Shown here one piece after another: positions 11,101 through 17,952 of a DNA stretch of 64,000 bases. The DNA lies in NCBI GenBank assembly GCA_965230335.1, contig CBDDKS010000006.1:2728001-2792000 (forward strand), written 5' to 3'. A model generated the notes under the pieces. The model had not been told where the DNA came from. It searched no databases and worked only from the letters and a program-made list of their open reading frames with translations. This stretch comes from CBDDKS01 sp965230335. Lineage in GTDB: Bacteria; Pseudomonadota; Gammaproteobacteria; Enterobacterales; Kangiellaceae. How positions within the stretch are numbered: position 1 is the stretch's first letter; each line of letters starts with the position of its first letter. The position numbers and the translations under genes were made by a program.

Positions 11101-13545
11101 TATGATGGCGCGAATATTTCAATAACTCCGGCATTAGCAAATGTTCAAATTGATGGTTCTACGGTGACGCTAGATCCTGCGGTTGCCGGTTTCACTTTAG
11201 GTACTTTCTCATTTGATTTTTCAGATGGCTCTTATACCTTCAGCTCACCCAATGGTAATGCAGGTAACCAGCTTGTCTTTAATTACACAGTAGAAGATGG
11301 CGATGGTGATACTGCATCAGGTGTTGCAACGATTGATATTGTTGATGATTCGCCAACAGCCAATAATGATTTGGACTCTGTAGCACGTTTTGAAGTGGCA
11401 GAGGGTAATGTGATTAACGCACAGGGAACCGATGGTGGACCAACATTTGGTAATAACTTTACGCCTTTTGCAACACAGGGGAGTGGCGTTGATAAAATTG
11501 TTGATGATGCCACCATTACCGAATTTACTTTTAGAGGTGCTGTCATTGACTTTAATGTTACAGTGACCAGTAATCCTCCACCGAATGGTGGCAGTGAAAA
11601 TAATGTTGAGGTGGATAATAATTGGAATCCTGCCAATTCGAACTTTACCATTACCGGTTTATCGGGTGGTGCACCAGCCGCAGTGAATTTCTACAATAAC
11701 GGTGTTGGTGTTCAGGGTGGTGGATCGAATACGCGACTGAATGCAGGAGAGTCATTGGTTGTGACTTTTGATGCCGCTGAATTACCTTATGGTGTCGATA
11801 ATTTAACCTTAACCATGACTGATTTTGGTGGTGGTGACTCTGTGACTATCACGGTGTTTGATACCGCTGGTGGTGTATTAACAACCTTTACACAAACCAG
11901 TACAGATGCCATTGACCTCACAGCTTTCTCTGGTATTGGTTCCGTTCAATTGGATCATGCAGGTGGTTTTGATTCTGCATTAAGATTTGTGGATTATGAT
12001 CCAACGCCAGAACCTCCTGGAACAGTTGTTCCAGCTGGGGGTAATGATGGTGGCACTATTTCCTGGACATATGCTGCAGATACAGATATTGATGGCAATA
12101 CCGTTGTTCGGGCAACCGTAACAGACACTTCTGATAATGCGCAGTTAATTTTCAACAATGCCGGTTATTATCAATTTACGCCGGACCAATCGGATGCCCC
12201 GGTTAACCAACCAGTTGGACCTGTGACGAATGTGAATTTAACGTCACAAGCCAATGTTGATGCTTCAGACTTAACAGTGAGCATTGTGACAGGTGGAGCA
12301 ACACTAGAATACAATGGCAATGGTGTTGGCGTGTTGGGTGGTAATGGTAATTTATTAAGTCAGGGAGAAGAGATACAAGTGGTGTTTGATGCCGTTGCCA
12401 ATCCATTAGGTGTGAATAATCTGATTTTAACTATTACCGATTTTCAGTTGGTCAATACCGATCAGGTAACCGTTGTGATTACCCATGATACGGATGGTGA
12501 TGGCATCTTATCAACAGATACGGTGTCGTTAACTGCTGTTGATAATGGCGGTACAGCAACATTCGACTTGTCTGATTTTGCGGGTGTCACCGAATTTAAT
12601 ATTGGGTATACAGGTACTGGTTTTGACTCAGGATTACAAACGGTCAGTTATCAAACATTATTGAGTCTACCGCCAGCCACCAATGAAACACCAGAAGTGA
12701 TTGAATATACTTTAACCGATTCTGATGGACAAACCGATTCAGCACAACTCAGCATTTACGCCATTAACAATACTATTACAGGAACAACAGGTTCCGACAG
12801 TATTGTGGGTGGCAATATGAATGATGCGATTGTGGGTGATGCAGGTGATGATATCTTAAGTGGTGGAGATGGACATGATACCTTAAGTGGTGGAGCAGGA
12901 GATGACACACTTTCTGGTAATGCGGGTATTGATAATTTATCGGGTGGTGCAGGGAGTGATAATTTATTTGGTGGCGATGGCAGTGATGTCTTGGAAGGTG
13001 GTGATGACGCAGATATGCTGGATGGTGGTATCGGTGATGATATTCTGGTTGCTGGAAGTGGCGATGATGCGGCATTTGGTGGTGCCGGTGATGATTCGAT
13101 AGAGGGTGGGCAAGGCCTGGATACACTCTATGGTGGTGCTGGTTCAGATATCTTGTTTGGTGGAGAAGATGAGGATGATCTCTTTGGTGGATTAGGTGAT
13201 GATATCTTAACCGGGGGCGATCATGCTGATACTTTCACCTGGCAGCTGATAGACAGTGGTGCTGTAGATACAATTACTGACTTTGAAGTCGGTGCTGATG
13301 GTGATGTGTTGGATTTATCCGACTTATTACAAGGTGAAGATACAGGCTCTCTCAGTGATTATTTACATTTCTCAAGTGATGGTAATGGCGGTACTGTGAT
13401 TGATATAGATACAGATGGTGGCGCACCTTTCTCATCAACTCAGCAAATTACGCTACAAAATGTCGATTTGACAGCAGGAGGCACTTTAACCGATCAGGAT
13501 ATCATCAATAATTTACTGGCTGGTGGGAATTTAATCACAGACTAA
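4060..13545 (+). CDS. Giant RTX adhesin, C-terminal part: VCBS repeats, VWA, RTX, T1SS signal
   Basis: The first 24 codons are out of phase with the repeats; the sense frame starts at about 4132. About 14 more 98-residue VCBS-type units run to about 8190. Next come cadherin-like domains, a Calx-beta-like domain (about 8610-8950), a tandem-95-like domain (about 8970-9235), and a VWA domain from about 10390 with an intact MIDAS motif DTSGS (Asp codon 10405). A T1SS-143-like segment (about 10970-11350) and two related domains (about 11560-12000 and 12230-12655) follow. About 16 GGxGxDxL nonapeptides at 12780-13220 bind calcium, and the end matches the VCA0849-type secretion signal (ADTFTW, then DTITDFEVG). 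Family knowledge says such proteins are exported by a LapBCE-type system and used for surface or host attachment. No transporter gene is in the window. Confidence 0.9.
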   Translation: MALMMRPRFHQIHKHSLRPMRRCTIVTTGTLTSTDVDNTDNSFTPATINGTIGDLVLLADGSWTFTANSAFDNLNVGDSVNETFNVTSEDGTPTTVQITINGTNDAATVSSDTQTLTETDAPLVTTGTLTSTDVDNTDNSFTPATINGTIGDLVLLADGSWTFTANSAFDNLNVGDSVNETFNVTSEDGTPTTVQITINGTNDAATVSSDTQTLTETDAPLVTTGTLTSTDPDNTDNSFTPATINGTIGDLVLLADGSWTFTANSAFDNLNVGDSVNETFNVTSEDGTPTTVQITINGTNDAATVSSDSQTLTETDAPLVTTGTLTSTDPDNTDNSFTPATINGTIGDLVLLADGSWTFTANAAFDHLNVGDSVNETFNVTSEDGTPTTVQITINGTNDAATVSSDAQTLTETDAPLVTTGTLTSTDVDNTDNSFTPATTNGTIGDLVLLADGSWTFTANSAFDNLNVGDSVNETFNVTSEDGTPTTVQITINGTNDAATVSSDSQTLVETDAPLVTTGTLTSTDVDNTDNSFTPATINGTIGDLVLLADGSWTFTANSAFDNLNVGDSVNETFNVTSEDGTPTTVQITINGTNDAATVSSDAQTLTETDAQLITTGTLTSTDVDNTDNSFTPATINGTIGDLVLLADGSWTFTANSAFDNLNVGDSVNETFNVTSEDGTPTTVQITINGTNDAATVSSDSQTLVETDAPLITTGTLTSTDVDNADNSFTPATITGTIGDLVLLADGSWTFTANSAFDNLNVGDSVNETFNVTSEDGTPTTVQITINGTNDAATVSSDSQTLTETDAPLVTTGTLTSTDVDNADNSFTPANITGTIGDLVLLADGSWTFTANSAFDNLNVGDSVNETFNVTSEDGTPTTVQITINGTNDAATVSSDAQTLVETDAPLVTTGTLTSTDVDNTDNSFTPATINGTIGDLVLLADGSWTFTANSAFDNLNVGDSVNETFNVTSEDGTPTTVQITINGTNDAATVSSDAQTLTETDAPLVTTGTLTSTDPDNTDNSFTPATINGTIGDLVLLADGSWTFTANSAFDNLNVGDSVNETFNVTSEDGTPTTVQITINGTNDAATVSSDSQTLTETDAPLVTTGTLTSTDVDNTDNSFIPATINGTIGDLVLLADGSWTFTANSAFDNLNVGDSVNETFNVTSEDGTPTTVQITINGTNDAATVSSDSQTLTETDAPLVTTGTLTSTDPDNTDNSFTPATINGTIGDLVLLADGSWTFTANSAFDNLNVGDSVNETFNVTSEDGTPTTVQITINGTNDAATVSSDSQTLTETDAPLITTGTLTSTDVDNTDNSFTPANITGTIGDLVLLADGSWTFTANSAFDNLNVGDSVNETFNVTSEDGTPTTVQITINGSNDGPVIDLDASGAGTGYTTNFTEGGSAISISDVDISITDIDDTNIESAQITLTNAESGDLLNVGMLPPGITASAYNPATGILTLTGTGSLADYQSAINAIQFQNTSGSGSSTARVVEVVVNDGTDNSSVATTTINVTTIPTVSIDDVLVQEPASGTTTLTFTVSIDETLASDLTFDYQTVDISALGGSDYQVIGLTQGTITAGSTSTTITVTVNSDANNFEGDETFSVDLSNFNQTVNFTAIAHTTTDGIQGIGTIGANNGPPVAVDDSYVTNTDTNLLITNLLDNDSLVDGAIITGFTQGANGSVTDNGDGTFTYSPVGGYSGTDTFTYTLTDADGETDTATVTVTVSSVATNPPVVVNVPDITYTENDAATSLLSGVSISDSDSSNLSSVVVRIDGYIPSQDVLAYLTAGTSVTASESFTGTSWELTLSGGTDINEYLIVLGSLTYENNSENPSSAARSITVEAYDDLYNNLFGTDAGVISVVPVNDAPDVFDNNVFVVNSSNDNALNINVPTDADTDDSLLVITVTGLPSSVGTLTYADGSPVLIGDTLTLAELSSLEFDAGATDGAATFTYDVFDGALTTSATTTINVGATESDTGTVHESALSNGTGGGSNTVSGNLFANDAASTPTSSIDDVNGTTPVGGVITVTTAIGTLTVYADNSTPGFSAGDYVYVLDSADPSSNDVDEVFTYNFTESAVNLSDTLTITVVDDAPIANDLMEEVPESEEQIFNLMLTLDTSGSMNWSLTDNNPPPVGEPSRLDIAKDALLALAAEYFNQSSLVDVTLLSFADNPTVVGTYSDFTSFETAVNGLTAGGGTDYVDALNQIETEFTADIATQNPVDDVQNISYFISDGVSQSSPVGGGFDSYVNSNSIDSYAVGIGPGLAGGSADLDFIHNVDALAEGFGQADGAIVVEDINELESELLNTVPTAFGGNITVNGSVQNIAFGADDGFVQQIIMDIGGTNYTFSYDGANISITPALANVQIDGSTVTLDPAVAGFTLGTFSFDFSDGSYTFSSPNGNAGNQLVFNYTVEDGDGDTASGVATIDIVDDSPTANNDLDSVARFEVAEGNVINAQGTDGGPTFGNNFTPFATQGSGVDKIVDDATITEFTFRGAVIDFNVTVTSNPPPNGGSENNVEVDNNWNPANSNFTITGLSGGAPAAVNFYNNGVGVQGGGSNTRLNAGESLVVTFDAAELPYGVDNLTLTMTDFGGGDSVTITVFDTAGGVLTTFTQTSTDAIDLTAFSGIGSVQLDHAGGFDSALRFVDYDPTPEPPGTVVPAGGNDGGTISWTYAADTDIDGNTVVRATVTDTSDNAQLIFNNAGYYQFTPDQSDAPVNQPVGPVTNVNLTSQANVDASDLTVSIVTGGATLEYNGNGVGVLGGNGNLLSQGEEIQVVFDAVANPLGVNNLILTITDFQLVNTDQVTVVITHDTDGDGILSTDTVSLTAVDNGGTATFDLSDFAGVTEFNIGYTGTGFDSGLQTVSYQTLLSLPPATNETPEVIEYTLTDSDGQTDSAQLSIYAINNTITGTTGSDSIVGGNMNDAIVGDAGDDILSGGDGHDTLSGGAGDDTLSGNAGIDNLSGGAGSDNLFGGDGSDVLEGGDDADMLDGGIGDDILVAGSGDDAAFGGAGDDSIEGGQGLDTLYGGAGSDILFGGEDEDDLFGGLGDDILTGGDHADTFTWQLIDSGAVDTITDFEVGADGDVLDLSDLLQGEDTGSLSDYLHFSSDGNGGTVIDIDTDGGAPFSSTQQITLQNVDLTAGGTLTDQDIINNLLAGGNLITD

Positions 13546-13590
13546 TAACAAAAAGAGATAATTAAGGTTCATGGATTTATCGATGTTATG

Positions 13591-13617
13591 ACCCGTGTCA
13601 TTTGAAGTGGCACGGGT
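13591..13617 (+). terminator. Possible terminator hairpin after the adhesin gene
   Basis: A 10-bp stem (acccgtgtca with tggcacgggt, one G-T pair) and a 7-base loop lie 46 bp after the adhesin stop codon. No T-run follows, so it may be only an mRNA 3' hairpin or a poor terminator. Confidence 0.4.
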
Positions 13618-13663
13618 ATAAATGCCTTTCGTACAAGTAAAAAAATCTTTTTCAAGACGACTA

Positions 13664-13691
13664 TTGACAGAATCTGCTAAGGTTGTAAAAT
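13664..13691 (+). promoter_or_regulatory. Sigma70 promoter of the tRNA operon
   Basis: A perfect TTGACA at 13664-13669 is separated by 16 bp from TAAAAT at 13686-13691. The first tRNA begins 18 bp further on. The bases just after the -10 are GC-rich (gcgtgc), as in stringently controlled stable-RNA promoters. Confidence 0.75.
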
Positions 13692-13709
13692 GCGTGCACT
13701 CAATTTTAA

Positions 13710-13785
<76 letters not shown>

Positions 13786-13891
13786 AATTTCAAAACCTCG
13801 TACGAGCTTAAGCTTTATAGAAAGTGAGTATAGAGGTTTTTTGTTTACTTATTACCTTAAATAAGTAACATGGTGGTCTTTAACCCATCAT

Positions 13892-13965
13892 GGCTGGGTG
13901 GCAGAGTGGTCATGCAGCGGACTGCAACTCCGTGTACGCCGGTTCGATTCCGACCCCAGCCTCCA
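13892..13965 (+). tRNA. tRNA-Cys (anticodon GCA)
   Basis: A 74-nt cloverleaf with acceptor arms ggctggg/cccagcc, encoded CCA, anticodon loop actgcaact and T-loop ggttcgattcc. It lies 106 bp after tRNA-Gly and is probably on the same transcript. Confidence 0.97.
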
Positions 13966-14003
13966 TACTATAGAGCAATTTATTTTTTAAAGGTTTTAGG
14001 ATT

Positions 14004-14090
14004 GCCCGGGTGGCGAAATCGGTAGACGCAGGGGACTTAAAATCCCCCGGATTAACATCCGTGCCAGTTCGAGTCTGGCCCCGGGCACCA
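14004..14090 (+). tRNA. tRNA-Leu (anticodon TAA)
   Basis: An 87-nt class II tRNA with acceptor arms gcccggg/cccgggc, encoded CCA, anticodon loop acttaaaat, and a long variable arm (cggattaacatccg). It is the last member of the Gly-Cys-Leu operon. I searched the window by eye for a second copy of its 3' end as an att site and saw none. Confidence 0.97.
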
Positions 14091-14318
14091 TGTTTATTTT
14101 GACATATTTAGCTATTTTAATAATTTCCTTATTATTTAGTCAAAATCGAATATTATGCTGCAATGAAGCTTCCGTTTCTAAAGCTACATTTTAAAGGGGA
14201 GAGGATTTCATGATGTCTACCTATGCCGGGTTTTATTTTATTAAATGATTTGTATAATGAGTCTTTTAAAATATCAAAATTATTTGTCAGTAAGAAATAT
14301 TTGAGGTAGTAAAAGTTT

Positions 14319-15608
14319 ATGGTATGTAGAATAAATATAGTGATGAAACATTTTTTGATAATCATCCATTTCATGTCTTTTGGTGTTATTGCAAAAACAC
14401 CTGATGTTTTGCAGCAGATAAATCAAATTACTAATGGTCCACTAACATATAATAGTCACAGTCGGTTTGCGATACAGTGCCAAGATGAGAGTTATAACGA
14501 GGAGGATTGTCCTAGTGATTTTAAAGATTATTTACCAAAGATGGATGACGTCTATGAATATTTTTCAAGTAAAGGGTATCCTGAGCCTAAAATTAGAACT
14601 ATTAGAATTTTAGATAGTGTTTCGTCTAATGATGCTCTAACATTACCAAATATACAGGATAATTATAGAGCACGTCCTTATTTGATTAATTATGCACCTA
14701 ACAGTGGCCGATGTGTAGATAATGAAGGTGTTTATGTGGTTGAAAACAAGCAGGTTTTAATATGTAGTTCTACTGACTTTCTTAAAATTTTCGTACATGA
14801 ATATTTTCATGCGCTTCAATATGCATTAACGGAGAAAGAAAATGGTTCTACACCTACTTCAGAATGGATACTTGAAGGTAGTGCAACTGTTGCTGCAAAA
14901 ACATATCAAGATAGGGTTTTGTTTCCCCATCGGTTAGTAAGAGATTCACGTTATAATCCGCCTCGACTAGATAAACCATTGATGGCCTTTTCTTACTCTG
15001 CACAAGATTTTTTTGTGTTTGCTGGTCAAAAAACAGAGACTCATGTTGAAGAGTTAAAGTACCTCTTTCCAGAAAAAAGGCTACACAAAGGGTTAGATGC
15101 AGGCTTATCTAGAACGACTTATGATGAATATGGCCTTAAAGGTATGTATTGGCAATTTGTTAGAAACGAAGCTTATGAAAAGAAAGTACAAATTACATCG
15201 GGGCCTTCAATTATTAATAGGTGTACACCTTCTGAGGATAGATTTAATAATGGAATACCTGAGTATTCTCCTAGTGATAATAAAGTTATATTTAAATTAG
15301 CACGTTTGTCATCAAAAATGGTTAAAGTGAGTTTCCTTGATTTTGGAAGTAATGGTCAAGGAGGAAGTATACGCTTTTATCCTCAAAACTTACCTCCTGG
15401 TTTTAGGTATATTGTTTATAAAGAGGGTGAAAATGGCTGTGAAAATAAAACGGATAGTTATGGTAATGCGCTAGGCTTTAATTTTAATGAGCTGGAAAGT
15501 GGTGCAACACACAATTTTTATATATTGATGAGTAATACAAATTATGAACCATTAGGAATAGGAAGCAGGATTTCTGCATCAGTTACGTGGGAAGAAACGC
15601 ATTATTAA
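14319..15608 (+). CDS. Secreted HExxH zinc metallopeptidase-like protein
   Basis: A 429-residue protein with an N-terminal hydrophobic signal segment. The start may be this ATG, preceded by gaggt at 11 bases, or the ATG at 14343. The centre carries HEYFH (first His about residue 160). A second conserved acid follows about 30 residues on in EWILEGSA. HExxH with a downstream EG is the gluzincin layout, also seen in M9-like enzymes, so a zinc-dependent secreted protease is likely. The C-terminal third has the look of a beta-rich, pre-peptidase-like domain. The gene is markedly AT-rich beside its neighbours, stands alone, and ends 2 bp before a MITE-like element, which suggests an accessory gene. 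The substrate is unknown. Confidence 0.65.
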   Translation: MVCRINIVMKHFLIIIHFMSFGVIAKTPDVLQQINQITNGPLTYNSHSRFAIQCQDESYNEEDCPSDFKDYLPKMDDVYEYFSSKGYPEPKIRTIRILDSVSSNDALTLPNIQDNYRARPYLINYAPNSGRCVDNEGVYVVENKQVLICSSTDFLKIFVHEYFHALQYALTEKENGSTPTSEWILEGSATVAAKTYQDRVLFPHRLVRDSRYNPPRLDKPLMAFSYSAQDFFVFAGQKTETHVEELKYLFPEKRLHKGLDAGLSRTTYDEYGLKGMYWQFVRNEAYEKKVQITSGPSIINRCTPSEDRFNNGIPEYSPSDNKVIFKLARLSSKMVKVSFLDFGSNGQGGSIRFYPQNLPPGFRYIVYKEGENGCENKTDSYGNALGFNFNELESGATHNFYILMSNTNYEPLGIGSRISASVTWEETHY

Positions 15609-15610
15609 AT

Positions 15611-15844
15611 AACCTCAGCCGCGCATAAGAAAAATTCCCCAACACTTTGTTTTTAGTACTTATTGGCGTTAAACTTGTTCGAAATAGCTGGCTATTCTTC
15701 ACAAGTTTGTCTTACTAATAACAAAAAAACAAAGTGTTGGCATGATTTTTAACTGAATATAGATTTTAAACTTTTATCGCATAACATTTATCGATTGATT
15801 CATATGCAAAATAATGTGAACTTTTCTTATGCGCAGCTGAGGTT
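15611..15844. mobile_element. MITE-like element, copy 1 (234 bp)
   Basis: The ends are near-perfect inverted repeats of about 23 bp: aacctcagccgcgcataag on the left and cttatgcgcagctgaggtt on the right. Inside is a perfect 16-bp inverted repeat (15639-15654 with 15725-15740), and inside that a hairpin (aaacttgt 15671-15678 with acaagttt 15701-15708). Flanking aaat at 15607-15610 and 15845-15848 is a 4-bp target duplication; the left copy overlaps the peptidase stop codon. A related copy lies at 57101-57335. It contains no transposase and must be moved in trans. Confidence 0.8.
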
Positions 15845-15917
15845 AAATAGTAACACTAAGCCAAAAGTAATAAGCAATGCTGACGAATTTATTTTGTTCT
15901 CCAGTTTTTTGATGAAG

Positions 15918-16538
15918 TTACGGATTGTTGTTTACTTCGATACTGCGAAAGGTCAAATTGATTCTAGGGTTTTGTATTTTTTTTGTTGGTGGCAAACGGT
16001 GTTGCCAATAGGTTTGAGTACAGCCTTGCATGATTAAAAGGCTCCCGTGCTCCAATATCAAGGATATGGTTTTTTTGGAAGCCTTATGCTTAAAAGAGAA
16101 CTTTCTTTCAGCTCCGAAACTTAAAGAAGCGATTGCCCCGTTCTTTTTTAAGTCTGTTTCTCCATCACTATGCCATGCCATTCCTTCAGAACCATCATGA
16201 TATAGGTTTAGAAGGCAGGCGTTAAATTGCTCCCCAGTTCTTTTTTCAACCCATGTTTTTAGTTGTAATAATTCGTTTGTCCAGGGAAGTGCAAGCTTGG
16301 TTGTTTTTGAATAAGTATACTTATAGGGTTTATCAGCATACCAGGCAACTTTTCTTTTGGTGATAATGTGCTTACCATAGATGATTGCTTCATCATTTTT
16401 CCAGTCAATATTGGTCAATAAAAGATTGAAATACTCATCAGCCAAAGTTAATGGAATAAGTATGCCATAGTATTTAACATCGCCGTCTTCAGGTAGAAGG
16501 TTACTTGGGTTATTAATGGCTTGACGAAATAAGTCCAT
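15918..16538 (-). CDS. alkB: AlkB-like 2OG-Fe(II) dioxygenase (DNA alkylation repair)
   Basis: A 206-residue protein. It shows the AlkB core: a NLYHDGSEGMAWHSDGE segment with the iron-binding HxD, a distal His near WQHRLP, and the 2-oxoglutarate-binding Arg near the end (INLTFR). The family oxidatively removes methyl groups such as 1-meA and 3-meC from DNA. The frame is open to 16562, but the ATG at 16538 overlaps the TAA of the upstream gene as TAATG, which argues for coupled translation from there. It is third in an operon with an Ada-type protein and an isolated Ada metal-binding domain, so it probably belongs to an adaptive response to alkylation. It resembles the AlkB-homologue 2/3 type rather than E. 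coli AlkB; this is judged by motif only. Confidence 0.88.
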   Translation of the reverse strand: MDLFRQAINNPSNLLPEDGDVKYYGILIPLTLADEYFNLLLTNIDWKNDEAIIYGKHIITKRKVAWYADKPYKYTYSKTTKLALPWTNELLQLKTWVEKRTGEQFNACLLNLYHDGSEGMAWHSDGETDLKKNGAIASLSFGAERKFSFKHKASKKTISLILEHGSLLIMQGCTQTYWQHRLPPTKKIQNPRINLTFRSIEVNNNP

Positions 16539-16762
16539 TATTGATTGTCTCTTTTCATACAATGCTTACAGGCTCGGTATCCCTTGGCTTCTGCTTCAGA
16601 GGATGATTTAAAGAAAACCCGGTTTTCACGTTTCATTCGTTTTCCTGAACGACAGTGAAGAGTGCCATAGATTTTAAGCCGGATGTTTCCTCCATATAGA
16701 ATAACATCTTGTTTGATCATGTTGCTTAAGGTTTTATTATCAATGTCACTGTGTCGTATCAT
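16538..16762 (-). CDS. Free-standing Ada metal-binding-domain protein
   Basis: A 74-residue protein resembling the N-terminal zinc domain of Ada (N-Ada). Features are the DIDNKTLSNMIKQ helix, GGN..LKIYGTLHC, GKRMKRENRVFF and the C-terminal GYRACKHC. Only three of the usual four Ada cysteines are visible; Lys/Arg-rich sequence occupies the second position. In Ada the first Cys takes methyl groups from phosphotriesters and switches on the regulator. Here the domain is a separate protein between ada and alkB, with 32 bp before it and a 1-base overlap after it. It may act as a methyl sensor in trans or merely bind DNA; the sequence cannot decide. Confidence 0.75.
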   Translation of the reverse strand: MIRHSDIDNKTLSNMIKQDVILYGGNIRLKIYGTLHCRSGKRMKRENRVFFKSSSEAEAKGYRACKHCMKRDNQ

Positions 16763-16794
16763 TTTCTAATTCTTTATGCCGTTAGGTATGATAT

Positions 16795-17643
16795 CTATGG
16801 TGTATGGGTTACTTTTGATAATTCCCAACCAATCATGGCTGATTTACGAGTGCTTCCCCACATGTAATTGCCAAGACTACCACTGGCTTTTATCACTCTA
16901 TGGCAGGGAATAATATAAGCTATAGGATTGCTGCCGATGGCTGTACCAACAGCTCTTGAGGCTTTGGGGTTATCAATGTGTTTGGCAATGCTGTTATAAG
17001 TTGTTACGTTGCCCATTGGAATTTTTAATAATGCTTCCCAGACTTTTAATTGAAATTCTGAACCTTTTAAATGTAGTTTGATTTGGTCCAATTGTTTCCA
17101 GTCATTTTGGAAAATAAATAGTGCATCCTGTTGAAACTTATCGACAACCTGATGGTATTGTGCGTTTGGGAAACTTTGTATCAGATCTTGCAGTGCTTGT
17201 TTTTCATTCTCTTCGAAAAACATATGACAAACACCTTTGTCAGTGGATGCAACAAGCATTTTTCCAAATGGCGTCTCAGCAAAACAATAATTAATAATGA
17301 GTTTCTCCCCGCCATTTTTATATTCACCGGGTGTCATGCCTTCGATATTGACAAACAAGTCATGCAGGCGGGCAGTGCTGGAGAATCCTGTTTCGTAGGT
17401 GGTATCCAATAATGTTGCGTTTTCATTTTTTAGTAGATCTTTGGCATAGACAATACTGAGATATTGTAAAAATTTTTTTGGGCTAACTCCCGCCCATTCT
17501 GTAAATAAACGTTGAAAATGAAAAGGGCTCATACCGATTGCCATAGCGATATCATCCAGTGATGGCTGATTTTTAAAATGTGTGTCAATATAATCGATTG
17601 CCTGTGCAATACGCATGTAGTTTGTATTCTGTTGACGAGCCAT
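16795..17643 (-). CDS. ada: Ada-like AraC regulator fused to O6-methylguanine-DNA methyltransferase
   Basis: A 282-residue protein. Residues 1-100 are an AraC-type double helix-turn-helix (IDYIDTHFKNQPSLDDIAMAIGMSPFHFQRLFTEW). Residues about 115-275 are the DNA alkyltransferase domain, with the acceptor Cys in IPCHRVI (Cys247) and the downstream GNYMWG loop. The protein directly transfers methyl groups from O6-methylguanine to itself. The N-terminal zinc domain of E. coli Ada is missing, but a free-standing version is encoded by the next gene. This is the first gene of the ada/N-Ada/alkB operon, read divergently from the MshQ-like gene across about 310 bp. Confidence 0.93.
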   Translation of the reverse strand: MARQQNTNYMRIAQAIDYIDTHFKNQPSLDDIAMAIGMSPFHFQRLFTEWAGVSPKKFLQYLSIVYAKDLLKNENATLLDTTYETGFSSTARLHDLFVNIEGMTPGEYKNGGEKLIINYCFAETPFGKMLVASTDKGVCHMFFEENEKQALQDLIQSFPNAQYHQVVDKFQQDALFIFQNDWKQLDQIKLHLKGSEFQLKVWEALLKIPMGNVTTYNSIAKHIDNPKASRAVGTAIGSNPIAYIIPCHRVIKASGSLGNYMWGSTRKSAMIGWELSKVTHTP

Positions 17644-17952
17644 GACAATTCTGTTGTAGAAGGGTTTAAATCAGAGATGATATAGACTGGATGATGCTAG
17701 CTACTCTTATATTCATGCAACTGACTATATAAGATTAGAGTGATTGGATCGACCCGAATCTTGCTATTATGACAAGTCAGTGGATAAATAGAGCTGATTA
17801 TTTTTTCAACAGGAATTATTCAGACTAAGAAGCTAAATATATGATATTTATGCTTATTTATAGCATCCCTCTAGATATACTGCTATCTTTAATGAAGAAG
17901 CTTCTCTTTAATACTTATCTGAAAATATTGCTCAAGAATTGAATGTTCTATC
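17644..17952. other. Divergent intergenic region, ada operon / mshQ-like gene
   Basis: This 309-bp, AT-rich gap must hold both promoters. I see no coding frame worth calling, no clear terminator, and no convincing Ada box or sigma70 -35/-10 pair. Confidence 0.5.

Noticed and set aside
12776..13126. His-rich antisense frame opposite the RTX repeats
   Set aside because: It is the complement of repeated Gly-Asp codons (ggtggt/gatgat give His/Pro/Ser readings); no ribosome site or independent support.
14004..14090. tRNA-Leu as an integration site for an island
   Set aside because: No duplicate of its 3' end and no integrase seen in the window.
15795..16037. 80-codon plus-strand frame
   Set aside because: It begins in the right end of MITE copy 1 and runs antisense into alkB; no homology recognised.
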